A stretch of DNA of 64,000 nt from Spirosoma sp. SC4-14 (GCF_037201965.1 NZ_CP147518.1:6441001-6505000), one strand, 5' to 3'; shown: positions 8,329 through 17,248, numbered from the stretch's first letter. Program-made: numbers and translations. The notes: generated by a model from the sequence alone, not told the origin.

Positions 8329-8364
8329 AACCTCAGCAACACCCTCTTTTTAACAACAACTACA

Positions 8365-9684
8365 ATGAACAACAAACGTATTCTTTTCGCCACTATGCCT
8401 ATGGATGGCCACCTGAACCCGCTCACGGGGCTTGCAGTTCACTTACAACAAGTTGGCTATGACGTTCGGTGGTATACAGGACCAACCTACGCTTACAAAA
8501 TCAAAAAGCTGGGAGTTCCCTATTATCCGTTCCGAAAGGCTACGGAAATTAATCAGCTCAATCTGGACATTGCCCTGCCCGAACGCCAGAAAATTAAAGG
8601 CACTATTGCCCGACTGCGGTTTGATATTAACAACGTTTTTCTGCATCGGGCACCCGAATTTGTCGAAGATTTGCTTGGCATTTATGATGAGTTTCCGTTC
8701 GATCTGCTGGTGTGCGATGCGGTGTTTACGGGTGCGCCGTTTATCAAACAACTGCTTGGCGTTCCGGTGGTGGCAGTTGGGGTAGTCCCTCTCAGTGAAA
8801 CCTCACAGGATACGCCCCCCAGTGGCATGGGACTGGAACCGGCCACGAATCTCCTGGGAAAACAGTGGCATCGCTTCCTTCGCTACCTGACGATTAACCA
8901 CTTACTAAAACCATGCACGGATCTATACAACCAGCTATTGGTCCAGCATAAGTTGCCGACCACCTCCGAATTCGTTTTCGACGCCTTCATTCATAGCGCC
9001 GATGTGTATTTGCAGAGTGGAGTACCCGGTTTTGAATACCCGCGCCGGGATATAAGCCCCAACATCCAGTTTGCAGGCCCAATGCTCCCTCATAACAATG
9101 GCCCAAAACATCCATTCCGGTATGTGGCCAAATCCAGATTGCATAAACGTGTGGTACTGGTGACGCAGGGAACCGTTGAGCGCGACCCGGAGAAAATTCT
9201 GGTGCCGACACTGGAAGCGTTCAAAAACGATCACGAAACGCTGGTCATTGCCACTACGGGCGGCTCAAAAACGAACGAATTGCGCGAGCGGTTTCCGTAT
9301 GAAAATCTCATTATTGACGATTTTATCGATTTCAATGCCGTGATGCCTCATACCGATGTGTATGTTACCAATGGCGGCTATGGTGGTGTCATGCTCGGTT
9401 TGCAAAACAAGCTGCCCGTTATTGTAGCCGGCATTCACGAAGGGAAAAACGAAATTGCCGCCCGCGTTGGTCATTTTAGACTTGGTATCAATCTGAAGAC
9501 CGAAACGCCCAAACCGAATCAGATTCGTAACGCTGTGGAGCAGATTTTACACGACGATACCTACCGCCAGAATGTCGCGAAACTTGCTCAGGAGTTCCGG
9601 CAGTATAACCCCAACGAACTCGCCGAAAAAGCCATCGCTAAACTATTGACCAACAGGGAGAAGGCTCCAGAACTAGTTGCATAA
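8365..9684 (+). CDS. Glycosyltransferase, MGT/UDP-glucuronosyltransferase-like (GT1)
   Basis: This 439-aa GT-B fold enzyme starts with the family N-terminus RILFATMPMDGHLNPLTGLA. Its C-terminal nucleotide-sugar domain contains VVLVTQGTVERDPEKIL and a PSPG-like region (VMPHTDVYVTNGGYGGVMLGL ... PVIVAGIHEGKNEIAARV). The usual His of the HCGG motif is replaced by Asn (TNGGYGG). Members transfer sugars from UDP- or dTDP-sugars to lipids, macrolides, flavonoids or carotenoids. The acceptor is unknown. It lies 66 nt behind the cytochrome c gene and may share its transcript. Confidence 0.9.
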   Translation: MNNKRILFATMPMDGHLNPLTGLAVHLQQVGYDVRWYTGPTYAYKIKKLGVPYYPFRKATEINQLNLDIALPERQKIKGTIARLRFDINNVFLHRAPEFVEDLLGIYDEFPFDLLVCDAVFTGAPFIKQLLGVPVVAVGVVPLSETSQDTPPSGMGLEPATNLLGKQWHRFLRYLTINHLLKPCTDLYNQLLVQHKLPTTSEFVFDAFIHSADVYLQSGVPGFEYPRRDISPNIQFAGPMLPHNNGPKHPFRYVAKSRLHKRVVLVTQGTVERDPEKILVPTLEAFKNDHETLVIATTGGSKTNELRERFPYENLIIDDFIDFNAVMPHTDVYVTNGGYGGVMLGLQNKLPVIVAGIHEGKNEIAARVGHFRLGINLKTETPKPNQIRNAVEQILHDDTYRQNVAKLAQEFRQYNPNELAEKAIAKLLTNREKAPELVA

Positions 9685-9785
9685 CAGCCTAATCATTCGT
9701 TAATTGTCGTTAGTCATTGGATACTACTTTTCGCATGGCTAATGACAATTGACCAATAACCAATGGCGATTGGCTACTACCTCAT

Positions 9786-9818
9786 GACGGTTCATCGCCC
9801 TTATATACCGGTTGGTGG
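9786..9818 (+). promoter_or_regulatory. Candidate LytTR box pair A
   Basis: GACGGTTCATCG (9786-9797) and ACCGGTTGGTGG (9807-9818) form an imperfect direct repeat with a 21-bp period. The pair matches the ACCGnTTCAT motif shared by five intergenic regions of this island. It lies about 50 bp upstream of the -33 element of the next kinase gene. Confidence 0.5.
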
Positions 9819-9868
9819 GCCAATCCATACGTTTTATCAGGAACACTCTTTGTATCACCAGAAAGGGG

Positions 9869-9898
9869 TTTGACCTTCATAAGTTGTCCCTACCTTTG
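9869..9898 (+). promoter_or_regulatory. Bacteroidota-type promoter for the 9925 kinase gene
   Basis: TTTG (9869-9872) and TACCTTTG (9891-9898) are separated by 18 bp. This is an exact match to the Bacteroidota housekeeping consensus TTTG / TAnnTTTG. The ATG at 9925 follows 26 nt later. Confidence 0.8.
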
Positions 9899-9924
9899 TG
9901 TGCTTACAACCTGGTTAGCCCTGC

Positions 9925-11268
9925 ATGACGTACGAAACATGGGTTCTGGTGTTTCTGGGAATGCTTACGGCCATGCTACTGTACAATGCTGTTCAGTGGT
10001 TGTGGTATCAAGAGCGTGTGTATGCCCTATACACGCTCTACATGCTTGTGTGGCTGGCTTATTTTCTGCTCCGAAATCCATCACGGACGCTTGAGCTGCC
10101 AACAAATGACTGGTATTTCCTGAGAACAGTCGGCCCGATGGTGGCTTACTTCATTTATTTCGATTTTACGACCTCTTTTCTGGATCTGCATCGCCGGGCA
10201 CCAGCTCTGGTAGGCATCTTTCGGTATACGCAGATTGGTCTGCTGGCCTATGTGCTGGTCGAAATCATTTTCTGTTTCGCTACCGATCTGTGGGCAAAAC
10301 CTGTGCACGAAATTGTACATACGATAGTACGGGTAGCACTGGCACTAATTTCAGTTTATACCGTTGTCCGGGTTTACAACCATCGAAATGCCGTCGATCG
10401 GTTGTTTATTACGGGCTCTTCGCTGCTTATTCTGGGCGGACTGGCATCCATGTTGCTCAGTATTTTCTGGCTCGACCTATCCGCTCCCGATCCAGCAATG
10501 TTCTGGCAGGCCCCACTTACGTACCTGCATATTGGCATTTTTCTTGAACTCCTGTGCTTTTCGCTGGGCCTTGCCTATCGACACCGTCAGGAATCGATTC
10601 GAAAGGCTGTTGTTGAAAAAAATCTGGAAAAAGAACGCGAACAACGGCTCCGCGAGCAGGCCGAAGCCGAACTGGCTGTTCAGCAACTAAAACAGGAAAT
10701 GACCGAAGTTCAGATGCGGGCCTTACAGGTCCAGATTAGTCCCCATTTTCTGTTCAATAGTCTGAACACACTTTCCTCGCTCATTACCGACGACCCCGAC
10801 CGGGCCGAGCGTTTTGTCGATGAGATGTCTAACGTATATCGGTATCTGCTCCAGGCCAACGACCGCGAACTCACTACGCTGGCCACCGAAATGCGGTTTG
10901 TTCAATCTTATTACCATTTGTTGAAAACCCGCTATGGCCACGGCATTGTTCTGACGGTCGATATTGCCGATACCTACCAAACATATCAGTTACCTCCGCT
11001 CACACTGCAATTACTTATCGAAAATGCGGTAAAACACAATGTCGTTTCGTCCGACCGGCCTCTCACAATTCATATTGCTATCGACGGACCTAAATCACTG
11101 TGTATCAGAAATAATATTCAGCGAAAAATTGGTGTGCAACACACATCTACGCAAAAAGGGCTGCTGAACATTATGGAGAAATATCGGCTGCTCAATCAGC
11201 CCCCGATTCAGATTACGGAAACCGACGAATACTTCGAAGTTATTCTTCAACTGATCGATCCAGCCTGA
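9925..11268 (+). CDS. LytS-type sensor histidine kinase with 7TM-like sensor
   Basis: This 447-aa protein has about seven hydrophobic segments in residues 1-215 (7TMR-DISM-like layout), a charged coiled coil (about 225-265) and a His_kinase/HATPase core. The H-box is ISPHFLFNSLN with H274; most relatives have NPHFLFN, so Asn is replaced by Ser. The N-box is LLIENAVKHN. The usual G1 box DnGxG is replaced by NNIQRK, and the G2 region reads QKGLLNI. LytS kinases usually pass phosphate to LytTR regulators; the only one in this island is at 19596. It is a paralogue of the kinase at 13740-15077, sharing the start MTYE.W and the RKAVVEKNLEKERE helix. Confidence 0.92.
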   Translation: MTYETWVLVFLGMLTAMLLYNAVQWLWYQERVYALYTLYMLVWLAYFLLRNPSRTLELPTNDWYFLRTVGPMVAYFIYFDFTTSFLDLHRRAPALVGIFRYTQIGLLAYVLVEIIFCFATDLWAKPVHEIVHTIVRVALALISVYTVVRVYNHRNAVDRLFITGSSLLILGGLASMLLSIFWLDLSAPDPAMFWQAPLTYLHIGIFLELLCFSLGLAYRHRQESIRKAVVEKNLEKEREQRLREQAEAELAVQQLKQEMTEVQMRALQVQISPHFLFNSLNTLSSLITDDPDRAERFVDEMSNVYRYLLQANDRELTTLATEMRFVQSYYHLLKTRYGHGIVLTVDIADTYQTYQLPPLTLQLLIENAVKHNVVSSDRPLTIHIAIDGPKSLCIRNNIQRKIGVQHTSTQKGLLNIMEKYRLLNQPPIQITETDEYFEVILQLIDPA

Positions 11269-11279
11269 ATCCTTTTCTT

Positions 11280-11312
11280 ACCGATTCATGGTCGGGAAAC
11301 TGCATTTCATCG
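11280..11312 (+). promoter_or_regulatory. Candidate LytTR box pair B
   Basis: ACCGATTCATGG (11280-11291) and TGCATTTCATCG (11301-11312) carry the TTCAT core exactly 21 bp apart. It lies just after the 9925 kinase stop and about 110 nt upstream of the lipoprotein gene at 11419. Confidence 0.55.
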
Positions 11313-11418
11313 GAATCCCGATTGATTTTGGGCTCTGCCAACCGCCATCTTTGACACGTCAACCGGCAACCACCGTTTGTTGACACTCTCAATCCTCTTT
11401 TTCAAACAACAACTATTT

Positions 11419-11937
11419 ATGAAACGGTTTACCTCCTTTATACTGGCCCTGGCGGCCGCGCTGATGGTTATAACATCGGCCTGTAAGAAAGAAAACGAAA
11501 CGATGGTGCAACCCGATGGCACTACAACAGGCTCGGGAACGCCGGTTTTCGTTGGCAAAAATCTGATGATGAGTTCATTCCAGACCGACCCTATTATTGA
11601 TATGGATGGCGACGGCAAACTGGACCCCGATCTGCTGGTCTTCATGCGCCCCTGCGACAAAGACAACACCATTATGTTCGAGAAAAGTGGAAAGCTATCG
11701 GGCAGCAACGGGCAACTGTCCTGCTCGGGCGACGAAACCGATCCGTCGGTTGTGAAACCCAGCACCTGGACCTACGACGAAAAAACCAAAACGCTGCGTA
11801 TCATCAACAGTGCCGATCTTACGGATGTATCGGAATGGAAAGTACTCGAAGCATCAGCCAGCATGTTAAAGGTCGAGGTCTCAGTTAGCGAAGATGGCGA
11901 CGCTCACAAGGCCATCATGACCTGGAAAGTTGTGTGA
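11419..11937 (+). CDS. Lipoprotein, lipocalin-like, unknown ligand
   Basis: The start at ATG 11419 gives a standard lipoprotein signal: basic MKRF, a hydrophobic core, and a lipobox ending ITSAC with Cys near residue 23, followed by KK. The mature part (about 150 aa) contains a Ca-binding-like stretch DMDGDGKLDPD and the lipocalin-like pattern of Bacteroidota lipoproteins ending in IMTWKVV. The upstream in-frame ATG would hide the signal. It lies behind a LytTR box pair, so it is a candidate target of the island's regulator, and ends at a clear terminator. Confidence 0.75.
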   Translation: MKRFTSFILALAAALMVITSACKKENETMVQPDGTTTGSGTPVFVGKNLMMSSFQTDPIIDMDGDGKLDPDLLVFMRPCDKDNTIMFEKSGKLSGSNGQLSCSGDETDPSVVKPSTWTYDEKTKTLRIINSADLTDVSEWKVLEASASMLKVEVSVSEDGDAHKAIMTWKVV

Positions 11938-11960
11938 TAGTTAGGTTAGTAGATAGGCGG

Positions 11961-11997
11961 ATGGGTAATCGGGGCTTTCCTGATTACCCATTTTTTT
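11961..11997 (+). terminator. Intrinsic terminator after the lipoprotein gene
   Basis: ATGGGTAATC (11961-11970) pairs with GATTACCCAT (11982-11991), and seven T follow. It is a classical rightward terminator. Confidence 0.88.
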
Positions 11998-12142
11998 GTT
12001 GCCTATCAACATAAATTGTTATATTTCATAAGAAATTGAGACTTAAAATATATCGGGTTATAAATTGAATATAACCCTACCGCTTATAAGGCTGCATTAA
12101 ACAAGGCACACGAAAAGGAAATAACATATAAAATGCGCTAGT

Positions 12143-12361
12143 ATGCTTTTGTTTAGAGGCAATCTTGTCCCTTTTCTAACTCTTTTATTAGCAGGATTCT
12201 CTTTCTTGTGGGCAATAATTAGTTTTATCAGTTTTGAGGCTTTTAAAAAGACCAATTATTATGAACACCAATTTCGAAAAGAATCAATTTGGCTAAGAGG
12301 CTTAGTAAAAGCATTTATTGTAATAGCCGGTTTTATAGTAAGTTTTTTTCTTGTGCTTTAA
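12143..12361 (+). CDS. Small membrane protein in an AT-rich insert, unknown function
   Basis: This 72-aa protein has two predicted membrane helices (FLTLLLAGFSFLWAIISFI and GLVKAFIVIAGFIVSFFLVL) joined by a charged loop (EAFKKTNYYEHQFRKES). I do not recognise a family. It is the first frame of a visibly AT-rich stretch (about 12.0-13.7 kb) that interrupts the kinase island and contains two broken genes. It may therefore be a transferred passenger gene or itself a fragment. Confidence 0.45.
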   Translation: MLLFRGNLVPFLTLLLAGFSFLWAIISFISFEAFKKTNYYEHQFRKESIWLRGLVKAFIVIAGFIVSFFLVL

Positions 12362-12445
12362 ATTGACTGGCCGATAGCCCGCCTAAATGCATCTGTAGGT
12401 AGAAATCTCCTATAAAATTGAATACTGCCAGAGCATCAGAAGTAC

Positions 12446-12793
12446 TTGAAAAATGACAAAATAAATAGAAACGAGATACGGCAAAAGCTCCTGATATATG
12501 CTATCTTGTTAGGAATTTTGGCAACTATTGTTCGTTGGGTATCAAACCAGTACACACCCGCTTTTTTGCTTGATTTAATTAACCACGCCAAATCGGATAA
12601 TATACTGATGCAACGAATTGGAGGATATAGGAAATATTCATTTTCTTACACATAAACTGACTTTAGCAAACTTCATTTTGAAGCGTCAATTTATGGCGAG
12701 GACAGCCCCATAATTTATGAAGGTCAAGCGGCTAAAATCTCGGAACGGCAGTGGAAAGTTGAACAGATAAAATCAACCATATGGGCCCCATAG
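12446..12793 (+). pseudogene. Broken gene with in-frame TAA, unknown membrane-anchored protein
   Basis: The frame opens at a TTG (12446) and encodes an N-terminal helix (LLIYAILLGILATIVRWVS). It reaches GGYRKYSFSYT and stops at TAA (12653-12655), then continues in the same frame for 45 codons with protein-like sequence (TDFSKLHFEASIYGEDSP) to a TAG at 12791. The pattern GGYRKYSFSYT-x-TDFSKLHFEASIYG looks like one continuous domain of small Bacteroidota membrane-anchored proteins. A Lys codon mutated to stop is the simplest explanation. The family assignment is from memory of the pattern only. Confidence 0.5.
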
Positions 12794-12885
12794 CTTCACT
12801 CAGCAAAAGACATCTTTCCATCGAGCAGTATGTATCTCCCAAAGGTAAATATCCCGAAAACACCGTATTATAATTAGCTTCACCC

Positions 12886-13691
12886 ATGCAAAAGAGGACA
12901 GAAAAGCGGGAGGCCAATCAGTATGATAAAATTGTCAAGGAAAACATTGAAAGCATCATCCCGACTCTGATGAATAGCGTATTGGGGTTCCGAGTCAAGG
13001 AAGCTGTTATAAGTAAGGAGAAATTGCAGCAAACAAAAGAAAAAGAAGCTGATGCTCTACGAATAATTACCGATCCTGCTGGACAGAAATTTATCTACAC
13101 TTAGAGTTTCAGGTCGATAACTATTCTAAAATGGCCTACCGAATGGCGGACTATTGGCTATTACTCAAAGCAAAGTATAAGCTTCCTATCCGTCAGTTTG
13201 TTATTTTTATTGGGAGCGGCCAGCCTAAAATGAGTACAATTTTATCTGAGGATGGAAACTATTTCCAGTTTCAGCTTATCAACATTACCCAATTTGACTA
13301 TCAACGATTTTTCCAGTCAGACAGTGCAGAAGAAGTGCTATTAGCGGTCTTGAGTAACTTCAGCGGAGAAGACCCGGAAAACGCACTGAACCAAATCATC
13401 CATCGTCTTGAAGAGATTACCCCAGACCAGCGTACGTTTCAGAAGCATCTGCGGCAATTGCGAGTCTTATCAAAGTTGCGTAAATGAGATTTAAAATTTG
13501 ACGACATGATTCAGAACATGGCCAAATACATTGATGCAGACAACGATTATCTGATCATCAATGCTAAAGGAAAAATTGTGGAAAACCTGCTCCAAAAGCT
13601 AAATTTAACGCTTGAGCAAACAGCCGATATTGCCGGAGTCTCGGTCGAGTTTGTTAAAAATATTCAGCAACGACTTGCGGCAAACAGATAG
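12886..13691 (+). pseudogene. Rpn-family nuclease/transposase remnant (frameshift plus in-frame stop)
   Basis: Three pieces join into one Rpn (PD-(D/E)XK) protein. Piece 1 (12886-13101) has NQYDKIVKENIESIIPTL and the catalytic-type EADALRIITDPAGQKFIYT. The frame must then shift by -1 at 13101 to read LEFQVDNYSKMAYRMADYW, which supplies the E-x-Q motif, and KLPIRQFVIFIGSGQPKM. This second frame runs to a TGA at 13485-13487, after which the same frame goes on with MIQNMAKYIDADNDY and the family's helical C-terminus (LTLEQTADIAGVSVEFV). Intact members are about 270-300 aa recombination-promoting nucleases, usually in many copies per genome. Two lesions make this copy inactive. Confidence 0.75.
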
Positions 13692-13739
13692 CTTTTTACA
13701 GACATACGCACCTACTAAAGTCTTTCCCTCCCACAGACC

Positions 13740-15077
13740 TCACTGGCGTACGAGCACGGTCTGCGGCACCAGCAATGGCAGCGTTACGCGAAACCAGCCT
13801 TCCTGTTCTTCAATAATGGGCTCAGGCTGATTCAGTAGCTGGTATTTGAACGCAATATTCGATAAACCGACGCCATTCGATTCTACCCGCAACTGCTTGC
13901 GTTGTAATGTATTTTCCACAATAAGCTGTTTCTGATCATTCGTCCTGATGCGAATGCATAGGGGCGAATCCGATAAAATCATGTTGTGCTTCACTGCATT
14001 TTCGACCAGCAGTTGCAGCGTCAGTGGTGGCAACCAGGCTTTGCTATATGCTTCCTCGACCGAAATTTCCAGATTGACACCACTACCAAAACGCGTTCGG
14101 AGCAAATGAAAATACGAATTGATAAAAGTCAGTTCGTGGTTGAGCGTGGTCAGTTCGTTTTCGTTGCTTCGTAATAGATAGCGATATACGCTCGATAGTT
14201 CATCAACAAAATCGTTCGCCTGGCCAGGGCTTTCATCGATCAGCGACGAGAGCGTGTTCAGACTATTGAACAAAAAATGGGGGTTAATCTGACTTTGCAG
14301 TGCCCGCATTTGCACTTCGGTTTTTTCGTGCTGAAGCTGTTGCAGGGCCAGATCGGCTTCGAGTTGTTCGCGATGGTGCTGTTCGCGTTCTTTTTCCAGA
14401 TTTTTTTCAACAACAGCCTTCCGAACGGCTTCGCGCCGATGGCGATACGAAATACCCAGCGAGAAGAAGATCAGATCCAGCACAACCCCTAGTTGAACGA
14501 ACAAATCGGGATGTTGCCAGAAGAGCATTTTCTGACTAAAGTGCGACGACCGGATCAGCAGCAGAATCGTAATCGAATGGTTGATCATCAGCGATGCGGT
14601 GCCTGCCACAAAAAAACGGGCCACCATATCGTTCGACCGATAGAACGTAAAAACGATATACCCACCTACGCTAAGCAACGCCAACCGAACCGGATGAAGC
14701 AACAAATCGTGGAGGGGCGTTTGCCAGAAATCCGTAAACAAATAGATATAGGTCTTGGTAACGCAATAAAACACAAGCACCCACTGAACCCGTTTCACCC
14801 ACGCCAGAAAACGCGGTCGACCGCGTAGCTCCAGAAAGATTTTTGCCAGTTCCAGATACAAAATATAGGACGCATAAGACAGCAGCAACTTATAGAAGTT
14901 GGCAATATTTCGGGGCAGATCGAAATGATTGATTGTGAAGTAAATGGCCCATGTAAGCGTATAGATCGTATAGAGCCCATAAATGCGTTCTCTATACATA
15001 AACCACTGTACGGCATTGGTCAGCAACATGGCTACCACCATACCCAGAAAAAGGGGCGACCAGGCTTCGTAAGTCAT
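13740..15077 (-). CDS. LytS-type sensor histidine kinase with 7TM-like sensor
   Basis: The start is placed at ATG 15077 (MTYEAWSPLFLGM), because this aligns with the paralogue at 9925 (MTYETWVLVFLGM); the 19 codons upstream have no counterpart. The 445-aa protein has about seven membrane segments, a coiled coil (RKAVVEKNLEKEREQ), H-box NPHFLFNSLNTLSSLI, N-box LLVENAVKHN, and an altered G1 box (ENTLQRK) with G2 NGVGLSNI. It faces left, against the decayed Rpn gene. A single half-site ACCGATTGAT on the minus strand (15143-15152) lies upstream, but no second box at 21 bp is evident. Confidence 0.92.
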   Translation of the reverse strand: MTYEAWSPLFLGMVVAMLLTNAVQWFMYRERIYGLYTIYTLTWAIYFTINHFDLPRNIANFYKLLLSYASYILYLELAKIFLELRGRPRFLAWVKRVQWVLVFYCVTKTYIYLFTDFWQTPLHDLLLHPVRLALLSVGGYIVFTFYRSNDMVARFFVAGTASLMINHSITILLLIRSSHFSQKMLFWQHPDLFVQLGVVLDLIFFSLGISYRHRREAVRKAVVEKNLEKEREQHHREQLEADLALQQLQHEKTEVQMRALQSQINPHFLFNSLNTLSSLIDESPGQANDFVDELSSVYRYLLRSNENELTTLNHELTFINSYFHLLRTRFGSGVNLEISVEEAYSKAWLPPLTLQLLVENAVKHNMILSDSPLCIRIRTNDQKQLIVENTLQRKQLRVESNGVGLSNIAFKYQLLNQPEPIIEEQEGWFRVTLPLLVPQTVLVRQ

Positions 15078-15177
15078 TGACGGTGTCTTGCTTAGGCTAG
15101 CTCGAAAGCAGAAACGAAAATACGAAAAATACAAATACGTTCATCAATCGGTTTAGCAGACGGTATGCCTGCAACGC

Positions 15178-15210
15178 TACGATTCATGGAGGGCATTTAC
15201 CGTTTCATCC
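15178..15210 (+). promoter_or_regulatory. Candidate LytTR box pair C
   Basis: TACGATTCATGG (15178-15189) and ACCGTTTCATCC (15199-15210) have their TTCAT cores exactly 21 bp apart. The second box and two flanking bases (TACCGTTTCATCCG) recur exactly at 17171-17184. It lies between the divergent 15077 kinase and the VOC gene at 15306, in the orientation of the latter. Confidence 0.6.
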
Positions 15211-15305
15211 GGTCAGTAATTGATTAGAACTGTGTTTAAGAACAAACTTTGGCACAGTAAACAACAACGGGTTTGCAATCGACAATCCTTTTACGCACGA
15301 AACTC

Positions 15306-16028
15306 ATGAAATTTCTGGACATTGAACTCTATACCAACGATCCGGCAGGAACCCGATGGTTCTATACCCAACGGCTAGGTCTGGACATCGTTGCCGAAAC
15401 GGACCAATACCTTACGCTGCAACTCGGCTGGACCCGCCTGACCTTTCGGGCCGTAAACGTTCCGGCAGGTCCCTATCACTTTGCCATTAACATACCGGCC
15501 AGTACACTCGAAGTAGTTATGCATTGCTACCAGTTCGACTATCTGGATACGCAGGCAGTTGGACAAACGATAGCCGAATTTCCGAACTGGAATGCGCGTG
15601 CCTGCTATTTCTACGACAACAACGGTAACATTCTCGAATTTATCGGTCGTAATGATCTCCATCTCGACAATCCGAATCTGACCATTGGCGATTTGTTTCA
15701 GGGCATTAGCGAAATAGGCATTGTAACCCAAAGCGTGCCACACACAACTCGTCAGCTCAGTCAGCAATTTGGCATACCACAGTTTGTCCGGTCGTCGCCT
15801 TCGCCCGATTTCAACGCCATGGGCAACGATAATGGTCTGTTCATTCTCTCACGGGCGGGCCGCAACTGGCTGTTTACCCAAACATCAGCCGCTCTCTCCT
15901 ATTGCCGCATTACGTTTGAGTCCGAACCGGGAAGCCAGCCCCAAATAGTCTATAGCTACGAGGTCAATCAAATGCCAGTGGGCTATAAACACTCGCTCGA
16001 AGCCAATAAACAACCTGGCCCTAAGTAA
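15306..16028 (+). CDS. VOC/glyoxalase-family protein, two-domain
   Basis: The chosen start (ATG 15306, MKFLDIELYTNDPAG) begins directly with a first vicinal-oxygen-chelate module; the upstream codons belong to the leader. The 240-aa length fits two tandem modules (about 1-115 and 120-240). The first contains ACYFYDNNGNILEFIGR, whose Glu is a typical metal ligand. The family includes glyoxalase I, dioxygenases and resistance proteins, so the reaction cannot be fixed. A LytTR box pair lies upstream, hinting that this is a target of the signalling island. Confidence 0.75.
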   Translation: MKFLDIELYTNDPAGTRWFYTQRLGLDIVAETDQYLTLQLGWTRLTFRAVNVPAGPYHFAINIPASTLEVVMHCYQFDYLDTQAVGQTIAEFPNWNARACYFYDNNGNILEFIGRNDLHLDNPNLTIGDLFQGISEIGIVTQSVPHTTRQLSQQFGIPQFVRSSPSPDFNAMGNDNGLFILSRAGRNWLFTQTSAALSYCRITFESEPGSQPQIVYSYEVNQMPVGYKHSLEANKQPGPK

Positions 16029-16165
16029 TTGAGCAGTTAGTTCAGGGGCAAAATCTTACGGTTGAGCGTTGGTTTGTTCCTGTCTGCGCTAATTGACGTT
16101 CTCGAATCAGGCTGCATGAGCCAACTTTGTCGGTATCGAATCCTTCCTCTTTTTCAACAAATACA

Positions 16166-17098
16166 ATGAAAGCAATTAAACAATTATCGCTACTAGGGCT
16201 GGTTGCTGTTGGCTACTGGCTAATGGCCGCCCGGTCGAGTGATGTTCTGTCGGATCTGGGAATTGGTCTGGATAAACTCCGGCAGGATGTGCTGATCAAC
16301 TTAAAAGAGCCTAAGTGGTTCTTTTTCAATAGCACAGCAAACATCCGCACTATGGCCCGCCGGATTCCGGAATCGTCGCGGGCGGCTACCGTTCGCATAC
16401 TCGGCAAAACCGTACGGACATACGTTGAGTCGTCAACGTTTCGGCAGGAGTGGCTTCAGGATTTACGGCAAAAGTACCCCTACGACGATAGCTTCAGCCC
16501 AGAAAATCTGGCCAGAAAATCCCACGAAAACGAAGCGGGCAAAGTAGCTGCGCAGCAAAGCCTTGCGTCGATGGATCAGGCTTTTGCGCAACTGGACCCG
16601 GCTATGCTTCAGATGGCGGTAAAAAGCCAGTTGGCCGAAGAAGAGCGACAACTGGCTTCGCTGAGCGCCGACGAGCGAACCGAAAAAAACCGTTCCATTG
16701 CCAGTCTGAAAAAACTGCTAACCTTGCCTCCTGCCGAGTTTAAGAAACAATATCTGGCGTTTATCAAACAACAGGCCCAGGGAAGTCTGGTTAAGTCGGA
16801 TAGCGAAACATCAGCCACTCAGGCAGAAGGCGAGGCAAAATACCGCCGGGACAAAGCCGAATTCGATGCTCATGCCGACTTCAAACCCGTCCTGCAAAAG
16901 CGGCTTCAGGCGTTTATTGACCTATGCAACTCCGTTGATTTTGAGGCTCGTCTGGTACCAATGGGATCAAAACAGGAGTTTGCCAACCCGCTTTACCAGC
17001 GCAAACCTGCCGAATGGAAATTTCTGTATCGGCTAGGAAAAGAACCCGTTATGGAAGCCCGCGCTTTTGCCCAGCAATGGCTAACCGAACTTCGTTAA
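16166..17098 (+). CDS. Membrane-anchored protein, unknown function
   Basis: With the start at ATG 16166 the 310-aa protein begins with a signal or anchor (LSLLGLVAVGYWLMAA). The rest is hydrophilic and largely helical, with long Glu/Lys/Gln/Ala-rich stretches around residues 130-250 that could form coiled coils. I do not recognise a family. The gene is transcribed rightward between the VOC and kinase genes and ends about 100 nt before a terminator. No convincing LytTR box pair precedes it. Confidence 0.7.
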   Translation: MKAIKQLSLLGLVAVGYWLMAARSSDVLSDLGIGLDKLRQDVLINLKEPKWFFFNSTANIRTMARRIPESSRAATVRILGKTVRTYVESSTFRQEWLQDLRQKYPYDDSFSPENLARKSHENEAGKVAAQQSLASMDQAFAQLDPAMLQMAVKSQLAEEERQLASLSADERTEKNRSIASLKKLLTLPPAEFKKQYLAFIKQQAQGSLVKSDSETSATQAEGEAKYRRDKAEFDAHADFKPVLQKRLQAFIDLCNSVDFEARLVPMGSKQEFANPLYQRKPAEWKFLYRLGKEPVMEARAFAQQWLTELR

Positions 17099-17171
17099 TA
17101 ACTCGATCCGTTAAGGAGAATAGGTGAATACTCGTGCCTGCTTGTCGCACTGGCATCTTAATACATAAAAT

Positions 17172-17204
17172 ACCGTTTCATCCGCCGAATATACCACATG
17201 AACC
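17172..17204 (+). promoter_or_regulatory. Candidate LytTR box pair D
   Basis: ACCGTTTCATCC (17172-17183) is identical to the second box of pair C. The partner at +21 bp, ACCACATGAACC (17193-17204), keeps the ACC start but has a weak core. It lies upstream of the kinase pair at 17308-19439 and overlaps the left arm of the 17201 terminator. Confidence 0.45.
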
Positions 17205-17237
17205 CACTCGCTATTTCTGTTAAGCGAGTGGGTTTTT
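17201..17237 (+). terminator. Intrinsic terminator upstream of the 17308 kinase
   Basis: AACCCACTCGC (17201-17211) pairs with GCGAGTGGGTT (17224-17234), and a T-run follows. It ends transcription from the 16166 gene. Confidence 0.88.
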
Positions 17238-17248
17238 ACTTTTGAGCA

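Noticed and set aside
12732..12917. 61-aa minus-strand frame in the AT-rich insert
   Set aside because: It overlaps the tail of one decayed gene and the start of the Rpn remnant; no protein-like pattern.
13099..13110. Programmed -1 frameshift in the Rpn gene
   Set aside because: The junction ACTTAG is not a classical slippery heptamer, and a second in-frame stop exists downstream, so decay is the simpler explanation.
16057..16087. Possible LytTR boxes before the 16166 gene
   Set aside because: TACGGTTGAG and its partner at +21 share too few positions with the motif.
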